Under the pieces are notes generated by a model. That model saw only the letters and a list, made by a program, of their open reading frames with translations, was not told the origin of the DNA and did not search any database. A program made the position numbers and the translations under genes. Shown piece after piece: positions 43,782 to 54,298 of a stretch of 64,000 bases of DNA (position 1 is the first letter of the stretch; every line of letters begins with the position of its first letter). Origin of the DNA: Dactylonectria macrodidyma (lineage: Eukaryota > Ascomycota > Sordariomycetes > Hypocreales > Nectriaceae); assembly GCA_020744425.1 (NCBI GenBank), contig JAGMUV010000004.1, positions 1,488,001-1,552,000 on the forward strand, given 5' to 3'.

Positions 43782-45291
43782 TCAATCACCGTTCGTATAC
43801 GTCTCAACTTCAACCTTGAATTTCGAAAAGTTATCAGTCAAATCGTCCCACATTTTCGGGTCATGTTCGTGTTTCTCCTTGCTCTTCCAAGCCCACTCTG
43901 TGATGCTGAAGGCACGGCTACTCTCAAACATGAAAGCAATAGAACCCTTTGAGATTTGCATAATGGGTGGATCCTGCTTAGATGCTGCAGCAAACTCTTC
44001 ATATGCCACACCATGAGGGACAAAGCCGCACTCATATGAGATGCTTCCCGGGCGGAATTCATCAGATCGGCCACCATACTCGCCATAGATTAATCCCATA
44101 AGCTCTGACGCACAATTCCGATGATAAAAAGGCGGTCGATAGGTATGCGAGGCGACATCCCAACGCGGTGAAAAGATAAGAAAGTCGGCTAAAGGCGCGG
44201 TCGGATCGCGAGACTTGGCCGTTAGAACGCAAAAGATGGAAGGGTCAATGTGATCTATTGAAATAGAACCAACGTTTGCAAATTTGGTTAGGTCGTACTT
44301 GTAGGGGATATAATTGCCGTGCCACGCAATAACATCAAAAGGACAATGGCGCTGGGTGCTCTTGAAGTACTTTCCGCTTAGCTTATAGGTAACGTCCCAA
44401 GGGTCGTTGTCGGTGACCTGATAAGCTGCAATAGGGAATAAGAAGTCCCGCGGGCTTGCCAGACCACTGCTGCCTCCAAGGGGACCTAGTTCAGGCAGTT
44501 CCCACGAAGAGCCCCAGATCTCCAGGATATAGCCCCTCGTAGGACCCTCCACGTTAACCTTAACGCGGAGGCCGCGCTGAATGACGGCGATCTCACCGGG
44601 TTGAACGTAGAGGTAACCGAATTCCGTCTGGATATCTAAAGCGCCCTGCTGCGGTACGATGAGATAGTCGCCATCTGAGTTGACGAACGCATTCTTCTCC
44701 ATGCTTGCATTGCACAGGTAAATGTGTGTTGCCAAACCCTCGCGGAGGGAGGGATGACCGGAGCCAGCAATACTCTTTAGGCCGGCAACGAAGTCGACGT
44801 TCTCGCCCTCTGGGATAGCATGCGGTCTCCAAGCTAGCTGAGTGGGGGAGACATGAACACGCGGGTTGAGCGGCAAGAAGGCCGACTCGGTGTCAGGGTT
44901 AGCAGGCAGGTCAACCTAGTTAGGCGGCCCCCGAGTCAGTAACTCGTTCGAGTGGAGGAATAATTACGAGGCCACTTACGAATCCTTGGTGGGCAACTGC
45001 CGGCCGCGACCGATATAGCCAGGCCTTCTTGTTTACAGCTCGAGGGGCCACAAAGGCGCCGCCCGTAATCTGCTCGGCATACAGCCCGAAGCGCACGTTT
45101 CGCGGGCTATTCTGGCCCCTTGGGAGAACTCCCTGAATAGCCTCAGACTCAAACGAGTTACCAAAGCCCGCCTGATACTTGTAGGGGTCGTTCGGGCGGG
45201 TGGCAAAGCTGGGAATGGCCCCATCCTGTTGCGTCTCTGCCCAGTGGAAGGCGTTTTGGAAGTCTTCGGGGGTGAGCTTCTTGGATGTCAT
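43782..45291 (-). CDS. homogentisate 1,2-dioxygenase-like enzyme
   Basis: Exons 45291-44980 and 44915-43782 (64-nt GT-AG intron, phase 0) give 481 aa. The start MTSKKLTPEDFQ is taken at 45291; an in-frame ATG exists at 45396. Family landmarks are YKYQAGFGNSFESEAI (N-terminal), RGLRVKVNVEGPTRGYILEI (central), SIDHIDPSIFCVLTA, and the iron-ligand segment FYHRNCASELMGL (His and Glu) with a later PHG (His). The enzyme opens homogentisate to maleylacetoacetate in tyrosine/phenylalanine catabolism. The usual SLHN..M-PHG stretch is replaced by SISYECGFVPHG. It may therefore be a paralogue with shifted substrate range. The setting beside hydroxylases and a transporter rather than fumarylacetoacetase supports a specialised pathway. 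Confidence 0.85.
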
Positions 45292-45646
45292 CTTTTTCTG
45301 TTTCCTTTCGCAGGGAATTGTAAGGATGGTTGGTGAAGTTGCGGCATCTGATACGCAGTATGATAGATGCTCTGGCAGCTTATAAGCAGAATCCACATTG
45401 AGGGGCGTCCGTGGGGCTTCGGAACTCCCGCTTTGGGGTTGAGGGGAGGACCTATTTCCTATTTCTCTCCAGCATCACTCAGTCTCCGCAGTTCCAATCA
45501 GCTTGCGTTTGTCACCTGTCGCTAGAATTGTTCTCAACCATGGGTCAACATTTTATTTTCTGTCACGCAATTGAGAAAACCGTTCACGGCGACTGTCCAG
45601 TCTGATACACACCCTCCTCGCAAAGAACTTGCTCCTCGAGTCCGAA
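45292..45646. promoter_or_regulatory. shared divergent promoter, dioxygenase / MBL hydrolase
   Basis: A 355-bp gap lies between two divergent start codons (45291 minus, 45647 plus), so the two genes probably share control elements. I could not single out a factor-binding site. Confidence 0.5.
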
Positions 45647-46546
45647 ATGCTACCACCCGCTTCCGACGAACAGGTGTACGTCACAGTTTCACCCATTTTT
45701 GGGGGCAGCATAACTTTACCGGAGCGTTTCTTTACCGAGCCAGCCGACCAGCATGCCTACCACACGGTTCCGTCCTTGGCGTTCTACATACTCCATCCGG
45801 TGCCAAACAGCAAGCCGCATGGTATCATGTTTGACCTCGGCCTCCGATCATCAGTCACGAAGTACATTGAGCCGCAACAACAACATCTGCATAGCAGAAA
45901 GCCGTACACGATTGGGCCTGGTGTGGCAGAAGCCCTTCAACAGGGGAAGATAGATGCCTCGGACATCGACATTGTTATCCTAAGCCACGTTCATTATGAT
46001 CACCACGGAGATCCAGAGCATTTCCCCAAAGCAAACTTCTTCGTAGGACCAGGAACGCTTCACCTACTCGAGCACGGTCTTCCATTGACCTCAAGTCACC
46101 AACATTTTGTGAAGGACTTGTTGCCTAGAGATCGGACCGTCGAGTTCCCAGACATCTCGGACGCTCACAGCAACTACAAATGGGATAGTGTGGGGAGCTT
46201 CTCCTCTATAGATCTCTTTGGGGACGGGTCCATCTACGTGCTCAATTCCCCGGGGCACTTACCTGGACATATCAATCTGTTATGCCAGGTGTCTGCTGGA
46301 AAATGGGTTTGTCTCTGCGGGGATGCATACCATGACCGCCGCTTGCTCACAGGTGAACGCGATATTGCATTTTGGGAAGGTGAAGATGGTTCGGTATGCT
46401 GCATTCACAATGACCCTGATGCTGCCAGACAGGCACTTCGTCAGCTCCGAGAGCTGGCAGCAACAAACCATGTGGAACTAATCGGGGCTCACGATGTACA
46501 GTGGTACGCAGCCAACTCCGATCGCATGTTTCCAGCTTCATTATAG
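45647..46546 (+). CDS. metallo-beta-lactamase-fold hydrolase (lactonase-like)
   Basis: A 299-aa single exon starts at the ATG MLPPASDEQVYV. The zinc-binding signature H-x-H-x-D-H is SHVHYDHHGDPEHF. The second ligands follow as NSPGHLPGHINLL (His) and CLCGDAYHD (Asp), with GAHDVQW (His) near the end. The overall order matches AiiA-type N-acyl-homoserine lactonases and fungal lactone hydrolases. There is no signal peptide, so it is likely cytosolic. As the divergent neighbour of a ring-cleaving dioxygenase it could open a lactone or thioester intermediate in the same pathway (inference). Confidence 0.85.
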   Translation: MLPPASDEQVYVTVSPIFGGSITLPERFFTEPADQHAYHTVPSLAFYILHPVPNSKPHGIMFDLGLRSSVTKYIEPQQQHLHSRKPYTIGPGVAEALQQGKIDASDIDIVILSHVHYDHHGDPEHFPKANFFVGPGTLHLLEHGLPLTSSHQHFVKDLLPRDRTVEFPDISDAHSNYKWDSVGSFSSIDLFGDGSIYVLNSPGHLPGHINLLCQVSAGKWVCLCGDAYHDRRLLTGERDIAFWEGEDGSVCCIHNDPDAARQALRQLRELAATNHVELIGAHDVQWYAANSDRMFPASL

Positions 46547-47221
46547 AATAGAGATGAGATTAAGAGCAAAGCATTCAAGGCAGACAAGGTACTCTCACCC
46601 ATCATGTGAACGGATTAAAACACAACATTAAGCGGAACTAGAAGTAATGAATTCCCAATGTAAAACTAAGCCCTTGCATTCTTTCTTCTACGGTCAGAGT
46701 TTCTATTACGCAACGACTGAAGCACTCTCACGCCTTCCTACAATGCTTGATTTATGCGCCACGTTATGTTACTACTTCCTAGACGAGATCGCCAAATTTC
46801 AGATACATAAGGAGCGACGTTGAAGATGACTTGTTGCTCGAAAGGCCATATATGGTGATGTGCCGAAAGAGTCACATGGAACAGATAGCAAAGGAAAGCA
46901 ACACTTGTGCTGCAACCGCCAAACGCAATCAGCAAGCCTGGTTGAGCATAAACTGACCTAATCCTTAATTTAAACCAGAGCCGCTTCCTCTTCGAGGATG
47001 TGTGGGGGGCGAATACTGATAGAGGAGGGGGGCGTGGGGTCGAATCGTTAGTGTCTGCGCACGCCCACTGTCGTCGTCATTCTTGGCTTAACGCGGTTAG
47101 CTAACTTAATTCTTAGAGGGAATAATATGTCTTCATGTACTTATATGAAATATAGCACCTGAATTTGGATTGATAACCAACCATTTAGTAAAGATCATTA
47201 CCATCTTATCATCACGTCACC
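46547..47221. other. intergenic, no gene seen
   Basis: Terminator side of the MBL gene and promoter of the next monooxygenase. AT-rich at 47095-47215. Confidence 0.4.
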
Positions 47222-48615
47222 ATGGCAGACGTTCCGCCTCAGGACAAGATCGAATATGACCATGCCACAGTTCTCATTGTTGGCGCAGGGCCTGTAGGGC
47301 TGTTCACAGCGCTGAAACTTGCCCGGAATGGAATCGATGTCGCCGTGATTGACAGCGAGCCGCATGTGCTCAAAAGCGCCAGGGCAACGACGTGAGTCAC
47401 ACTCATGGGAAGAGAAAATCCCAAAACGAAGTCTTGAACCATTTGACTAAACATCAGAGGCGAGAAGATATATGCCCATCGTGCTGAACGAAATGGAAAA
47501 GGTCGGCCTCGTCGATGATCTGCTCAAGGCAGGTCACACAAATCGAGAAGGCGTCAGCTTTCGCAAAACCAATGCCAAAGGTGGTGAGGTGCTCGGCGCT
47601 CTCATGATGGCTGCAATCCCCAAAGGCGCAGTCAAGTACGACTTCACTGGCATCCATCTTGGCCAGCAAGCTGTGGGTGAGCTGATTCTCAAGCACTGTG
47701 AGGCTCAGAAGTCGTTTCGTGTCATGTGGCAGCATCGGTTCGTCGGGCTCAAACAGCAGGATGGCATGAAACCGATCGAGGTCGTAGCCGCAAGCCCAAC
47801 AGGCGAGAAGTTCTTCACCTGCGACTATCTGGTCGGCGCAGACGGAGCAGGCAGCTCTGTGCGTCGCTCTCTTTGCATTCCATTTGAGGGCTTCACGTGG
47901 AAGGACTTCCGCTTCGTGGCATCCAACGTCAAGTACGACTTTGAGAAGTATGGATTCACAACCGCTAACATGATCGTCGATGAGGAGGACTGGGCAGTGA
48001 TTGCTAGAACAGGCCCCGGTGACGACCCATGGCGTGTTGCCTTCGGAGTGCGGACAGACGTCTCCATGGCAGATCTTATGGAGCACGTAAAGGAGAAATA
48101 TGAGCGACTTCTGCCTGGTCCGCGTCCCCTCAAGTACGAGTTGGTCAACGCAAACCCGTACTGGGCCCACCAAAGGGTTGCAAAAACCTGGAGGTCTGGA
48201 CGAGTTGTTCTTGCGGGCGATGCAGCACACGTAAGGCAGAGCTATCCCCAGATGATGTGTTCCTTGCTGACAACACCCTAAGTCGAATAATCCCATCGGC
48301 GGGCTAGGGCTCACCACAGGATTTCTAGACGCTGCTGCACTGGGGAACTGCTTGATCAGGATCCTGAACTACGGCGAGAAGCCGGATGCGCTACTCAGTC
48401 GCTATGAGAGTGTGCGACGGGCTGCATGGGTCAACTACACGAACAAGGCATCCACTGACCTTAAGCTGCGATTGCATTCTGCCGATCCACAGATTGTCGC
48501 CGATCGACAAGCATTTTTCGATGCGCTCAACAACGATCCTGCCATCCATCTTAAAATGGCAACCATGATGAATGAACAAGTAGAGGACATGTTTGAAGTC
48601 CCCAAGGGAGTCTAG
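47222..48615 (+). CDS. FAD-dependent aromatic-type monooxygenase (PHBH/phenol hydroxylase family)
   Basis: Exons 47222-47391, 47468-48230 and 48283-48615 give 421 aa. The first acceptor is placed at an AAG so that the frame reads ARATTYMPIVLNE. A GAG three bases earlier would insert one Arg. FAD motifs: VLIVGAGPVGLFTALKLAR (GxGxxG), DYLVGADGAGSSVRRS (DG) and RVVLAGDAAHSNNPIGGLGL (GD), the last restored by removing the 52-nt second intron. Group A hydroxylases of this kind add oxygen to phenolic rings with NAD(P)H. In this cluster it is a candidate for making the ortho/para-diol that the dioxygenase needs (inference). Start codon context CACCATGG is ideal. Confidence 0.87.
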
Positions 48616-48975
48616 ATAGAAGGGATCGTTGAGAGAGTTTCGGCTTTTAAATTCTACTCAAGTATCTAGTTGACATCCACCCTTGAAACCCGTTTGCCTA
48701 CAGACGGCTCCCACCATTTACCATTGTGATAGTAACGGTAAACGTAACCATGCGTAGATCAGTAAGCGCTAACAAGCATCTCCGATGAGGAATTGCTATC
48801 CTCTCCCAACTTATCCGAAGACTGAGGCGGAATATTCGCCCTACAAGGAAAAATGGAGTTTTTAGGTACAGAGCCCCAGACTGGTTCACTGCCAGCACAG
48901 GCTCCGATGTTTGACACAAATTCTGATGGTTTTATACAAGACAATAGGCTATAGATGACACTACAGTATTGGAGC
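48616..48975. other. convergent 3' spacer, no gene seen
   Basis: 360 bp between the ends of two convergent genes. Nothing else recognised. Confidence 0.4.
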
Positions 48976-50224
48976 TTATTTGTTCAAGGCACCGATACCC
49001 AAGCGTAACTGACCCTCGTCAACATCTGCCGACAACCTAGTTCCAAGCCATTGCGACTGAGCTGCGTGGAGAGCGTCCTCTATCTCGACAATATCGTTAC
49101 CGGCTACCCACAAAGTCTTGCCGTTGGTGTCGGTCCGAACCGCCGGTAGTAGGAGCGCCTTTGCCACTCCGATAGTATCATTCGTGGGCAACTCACCCCA
49201 TTTCTCCTTGATCCAATCTGGCATCGCGGGGGTTACTGAAATTCGTTAATTAACTGCAACAGTTGGGGCAGTAACTAAAGCACTGCAGATTTTTTTCTTT
49301 TCTCTTTGAAAACACTCACCTGTCATCCAAGGCGCAACCATGTTGACCGACATGTTGTCAGACGGAAGACTAAGTCTCATTCCTCTCATGAGACCAAGTA
49401 CCCCAGCCTTACCGGCACAGTAAAGGTAAAGTGGCGGTGTGTCGATTAGGCTGAAAAACTGTCAGCATGGAGTATCTTTCACTTCATTTATTGCTGCTGG
49501 GTTTTCAGGATGCTGACCTAGCTGCAGAGCCAGTAAAGACCAATTGGCACTTTTTATCCGGCTGTCTCTTGAAGAAATGAACCGCGGCCTTGGTGCAGTA
49601 TGCTGCGGAGTGCAAGTTGACCTCGAAGCTCTTCAGGCTCGGAGCTGTTGGGTAACCGTCGTCGTCTAGAGCTTCGTCCTGTAGGGTCTCGAAAGCATGG
49701 GTACCGGCGTTTGAAAGCACGACATCGATGGCCCCAAAGCGATCCCATGTTTTCTTAAAAATGTCCAAAACCTCAGACCATTTAGAAACATCCGTTTTGA
49801 CAAAGATCATACGCCTGGAGTACGTTAGTCATTAGACCATCGTGTTAAAGCCCTGAATTGCGCCCTATAGAGAAATGCAGTCTGGTTATGACCACGGCTC
49901 AACACGACATAAGGCTCGGGAAAGGATTGAGCGTACTCGGGGAATTCTTTAGACAGTGACGCTCCTACATCGTTTCTGAGATCGGCGATAGCAATGTTGG
50001 CGCCAGCAGCTGTTGAAGGGATAGAACAATTTTAGCATTAATTTCTGTAGTTATGACGGTGATGTACAGGGATAGAAGTGGAATGTTCATCAATCGTGGA
50101 AATACGGACCGTAAGCAAGGCTTGCTGCTGCTTTGCCAATGCCACTTCCTCCTCCAGTGATAATGATCGTCTTTCCCTTCAAGCTGGTCAACTCTTCATC
50201 TGTCACTTTATTCAACAGCGCCAT
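48976..50224 (-). CDS. short-chain dehydrogenase/reductase (SDR)
   Basis: Five exons (50224-50110, 50009-49937, 49814-49518, 49450-49320, 49235-48976) give 291 aa with phase kept at each junction. The first donor is GTCCGT and the second GTACGC. The NAD(P) motif TGxxxGIG is TIIITGGGSGIGKAAAS. It is followed by the acidic ADLRND loop, TDVSKW, LSNAGTHAF (NNAG-type) and the catalytic Tyr/Lys as YLYCAGKAGVLGL (YxxxK) with an upstream Ser in FTGSAA. The DL after the second strand favours NAD+ and oxidation. It resembles fungal 15-hydroxyprostaglandin-dehydrogenase-like SDRs. It probably oxidises a hydroxylated pathway intermediate. The exon 2 donor is the least certain point. Confidence 0.8.
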
Positions 50225-51383
50225 TGCGATTATGGCCAATTTGACACGACAATGGATAAAATGTGTAAAAGGAATTCAAGGTTGGAAGAAATCCGATGTG
50301 ACTGCATAGGAGACAAAAGGCTTGAGCTCTGCGTTCATGTAGTATTCCTTGGGGCTCATCCGATTCGGTACCATCGGCATCATGCCAGAAGCTGGACAAC
50401 GAATCAAGGGCACCGATGGGTTAATGCTCGAGCTGTCCCTACACTTCCAAATTGGGGCATCCAAGTCCCGCGCAGCTTAGACCGTTACCCGGGCCTATTC
50501 ACCAAACGTGGGGAATAGTCAGACAAAAAGTACTGAATTAACCAGTCTAGCCCAATTGTGTCTTTTGTAAATTACTAAAGTGGGGGGTAAGACTATGTGG
50601 GGGAGGCAACCTTGCCTATCGCAGCAACTCAACTAATGCTATTGCTATTTTTAGATAGACGATTGATACAAATTAAGAGTTCATACCCTGATGCCTGCAT
50701 TACCATGAGAAATCATACAGGTGTGGTTTGAGAAGATGATAGAAATATGTGAGAAAATGGGTTCTTTTTCAATGTGGAAGCAAATCGCCCTTGATGGGGC
50801 AAAACGGCAGCTCAGATAATTATACAGATGTGATGTCACAGAACATCATCCAGGCCTCGGGAAGCTCTCATTATGCGCCAACGCAATTCAGTATCCCTCT
50901 TCCTCTGCGGCGTTTCAACTAGCTGCTATACGACAACGCCCCATGCTTGTGGTTCTGAGAACCTATGCCTTCCAACTCAAGTCTCCGTCCTGCTGGGCTT
51001 TTGCGATCGGTGCCTGAGCACCAAAATATCGGTCCGTCTTCAAATGTTGAGCAAGAATAAAGTATAAAGGGTAACATGATAATGGTTCGGAATCGACAAA
51101 CGAGCGTGATTGAATTACGTGTATATTCATTGAAATACATAATGCAATCACTCTGTGTCATTCATAGAAGATGCTGGGGATCAAGAATTATTATTGCAGC
51201 ACTTCGAGTCCGGTTGTCTGGAAGCCCTCAGTCCCCCCACAGGCCAAGCTAAACCAAGAAATAATGCCTGACGGTTATAATAGCATGTCAAGCACGAGAA
51301 TCAAGACTATAATCCACCAAAGTATTCGTATCGTGTGCTTCGAATATCTCTCGGCGTTCCACCTCGTGCTAATTAGACGAGGT
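50225..51383. other. intergenic, no gene seen
   Basis: Promoter of the SDR gene and 3' flank of the transporter. Only unsupported short frames. Confidence 0.4.
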
Positions 51384-53208
51384 TTATGCCTTGTGCCACC
51401 AGGCTCGTAGTTTCTTGCCGTACATGTACAGCGGGACGGTAGTAAGGCACAACGCAAGTTGGATGCCCGCAATTGCATAAAACATCTTTGCTGGACCCCA
51501 GCGCACGATCCAATCGTTAATGAAGTCTAATGAGCGCGTTAGTCAAAGCATGGAATGTTGGGCACTACCCTCTTGACGAGCTTACATGAAAAGCCGTAGA
51601 GAACAAAGTTCTTGACGATCATGGTTGCAATAAAGATTTCCACACTGATTGCCCGATAAGCGTCGACACAGTATGTGCCAATCGCCATCATGATGAACTG
51701 CAGGGCGGCAGTGGCGATTCCCCAAAGTGCTGACATTGCGACAGGGCTCTTGCCCTGCTCGATCAGGTATCCGAAAAGGAAGTAACTGATAGCTGAACAT
51801 ACAAAGCCAGGCATAATGAGGAAAAGTCGAAACTCGGGCTCGTAAACACCCTGATTACGGCGCGAACAGAATTTGATCAGAGGATCGGAAATTAGACCAG
51901 CGATCAACGCGCCAAGAAAGCCGCCAACGGTTGGACCGGCAGAGAAGTACCCGAGCTGTGTGGTGTTGAGCAGGAACGGTGGAGCCGAGAAGATTTGAGC
52001 TGTAAGCAAGTTTATGGCTACAAGCCAGAGTGTTGGGAAAGACATCAACGTAACAGCCCAGATGACAACAGGGTTAGACAGGATGGTGATGGGGGCAATG
52101 ATCAGCTTCCACAAAGGCTCATCGGTGAAGGTTTCAGAGTATGGCTTCATCAATGTCAAAAATGATTGACGTTTAATCGCGGTGCTGGTCGCAGTTTCGA
52201 CCATGGAGATGCCGTCGATTTGACCTTCGACATGGTCTACCATAGCAGCTCTCTTCTCTTCAAGTTTCTCGAGGTTCTTTCCAAGCAATGCATTAGTATA
52301 CACTACAGAAGGTGCCAAGGGAGAAGAGGAAAAGCGCTCGCCATCACTCACATCTTGAGAGCCAACGTCTGTGTTGTAAATGGCTTTGCGATTGTAGGCC
52401 GTCTCCCACCCAAAAAGCACAGCCAGAACAAGGCCAATTCCGAGAAAGATGCTGAGCAGCCAAAAAACCCATCTCCAACCCAGATCTGTGGTGATTTTAC
52501 CCGCAAGGACTGCGGGCAGGTTCGATATTCCGGAAATGACTGTGGTCACGATAGAGGTGCGAAATCCTCGTTCGTGGACATAGTACAAGTCGCCAACAAT
52601 GGCAAAAAAGATGGACTCGAACATGGAGACGGAGAGACCTTGGACAACACGGGCGCCCATCAAAGAGTCGTAGGACTGCGCGGCACCGCCCCAGACTGTT
52701 CCGACAAATGCGCAGACCACAGAGAAGAGTAAAGTAGGTCGTTTTCCATACTTGCGAGTGGCGGCAGAAATGACGATACCCGACGCTCCCGTAGCACAGA
52801 GACTGTAGCCCGTGAGAAGCGAAACATCGGCGAGACTGACGTTGAAGAGGGTCATGAGTTCGGGGACGAAAGAAGCCAGGATAGGACCAATGCTGTCATT
52901 TAGTCAGCCTAAGTGTGCGGCGATGGATTCGACAAAGAGCGGGGAGCTGCTGACCCTCCGATGATAAGAACTCCACAATAAGCGAATAGGAGGAACTGAA
53001 GATCTCGTTGCAGAAGGGACGAGTTCAGAGGATCGTTGGGATCATCTGAAGGTTGCGGCACAAGAATCACCGTCTCGTTCTTGTGTACAACTTTCTTGAC
53101 ATGCTGGATGTGACCGACACCGATGTTGTCAGACTGCTCCTCTAGAAGCACAGTGCCTGGGACATGATGCCCCTGGCCCGATGCCACCTCAAGAATACCC
53201 CAAGCCAT
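51384..53208 (-). CDS. MFS transporter (DHA1-like drug/metabolite exporter)
   Basis: Exons 53208-52955, 52892-51586 and 51526-51384 give 567 aa. The introns of 62 and 59 nt start GTCAGC and GTAAGC. A ~75-residue cytosolic head contains DDPNDPLN-type residues (QPSDDPNDPLNSSLLQRDLQ) usual for fungal exporters. Membrane helices follow, with motif A as ISAATRKYGKRPTLLF, GARVVQGLSVSMFES and DLGWRWVFWLL. A long loop with Glu/Lys-rich coil (LGKNLEKLEEKRAA) separates the halves, and the last helix ends LYMYGKKLRAWW. The layout fits fungal toxin or metabolite efflux carriers. Divergent from the P450, it probably exports the cluster's substrate or product. Confidence 0.87.
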
Positions 53209-54298
53209 GGCTATGTTTGGAAAAAGATTCTGCAATAAAAATAATAATAGAAGAGTGGATATTCTGTAGTGGATCTTGACCAGACGAGCTTGGGAAGGAG
53301 ACGGGATTGCTCAAATATCTATCATTTGCGATCCCAGCTATTGCGTGGCTACAGTAGCTCGCGTTCCCGGAATTTACGCCGAGTATTTTGCGGGGGGCAA
53401 TTTGATGGCCAATGAGGAATAGCTTGGGCGTTTGGACAAATCGATAGAAGCTAATCAACCGGCGTCTCGATAGATATGCTGTGCACAAATGATGACTAGC
53501 TGCAACGAAATGTACTCAGCTCACTGCCAGAAACATGCGAGAAAACGTCTTCCTTGTCAATGAGGAAGCAATCGCTCTTGATGACGTGAAAAGGAAGGCA
53601 ATACAGGTATTACTCCGCTAACCACCGTACGTAGGACTTGTCAACTCTTCAAGTGAAGGGCAGAGGTGCTCCTCGCTCAATGTTACACTCAACCATTCAT
53701 TATGCACAATGTCCTCGGGGAGCATCTTATGGCGGCAGATATTCGCTCGTCGGCATGTGTCGATAGGAAACGAGAGAATCCGGGGAACCCGGGGCAAGGG
53801 TCTAGACTCTAGACACTTTGTAACGTGATGAATATTTACCGAGCGGCATTACCGCCACTTAGGGAAACGCTCGCACATTGCACCAACAGGCTTCGAGTCC
53901 TCGACCAGTGTGCACTATTGGTTACCAAGCCCCAGCGTGTCACTGTCCCCATGGGGAAAGCTAAGCTGGATTTGTATCATGTGGGGGAAGTAAATTAGGT
54001 GGCCGGATGAACCCAACTTAGGTCCGCGCTCCTAGTTTCCCTGCCAAGTGTCAACCTCCTCGTATGCCTCAATTGGTTAGCCTAGATAACGTTTAAGAGG
54101 GTGATTATCAAGCACTCAACCCAGGGTAGCCAGCACTCAAAAAGTCAGAATCAAGCGCAAGATGAGGGCTAGTTACACTGGATTGAGTGCTTGATAACTC
54201 TAGGCCTCCGCGATACTTTGCTGCCATTGCCTCAACAAACCGGCCCTCCAGTGCGCGTGCTTGGCATGCTATGTCTGTTCAAGTCAGGGGCTTTCATT
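53209..54298. promoter_or_regulatory. divergent promoter region, MFS / P450
   Basis: 1.09 kb between divergent starts. CG-containing GC-rich patches occur near 53740-53940. The 20-bp inverted repeat listed separately lies ~175 bp before the P450 start. Confidence 0.5.
54105..54197. repeat. 20-bp inverted repeat, 53-nt loop, in P450 promoter
   Basis: Arm TTATCAAGCACTCAACCCAG (54105-54124) pairs with CTGGATTGAGTGCTTGATAA (54178-54197) with one mismatch. No target duplication is seen. It could be a regulatory hairpin, paired operator half-sites or a tiny MITE. Confidence 0.7.

Noticed and set aside
45411..45605. 64-codon frame in the dioxygenase/MBL promoter
   Set aside because: No family signal. 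It lies in a divergent promoter and overlaps the MBL 5' leader.
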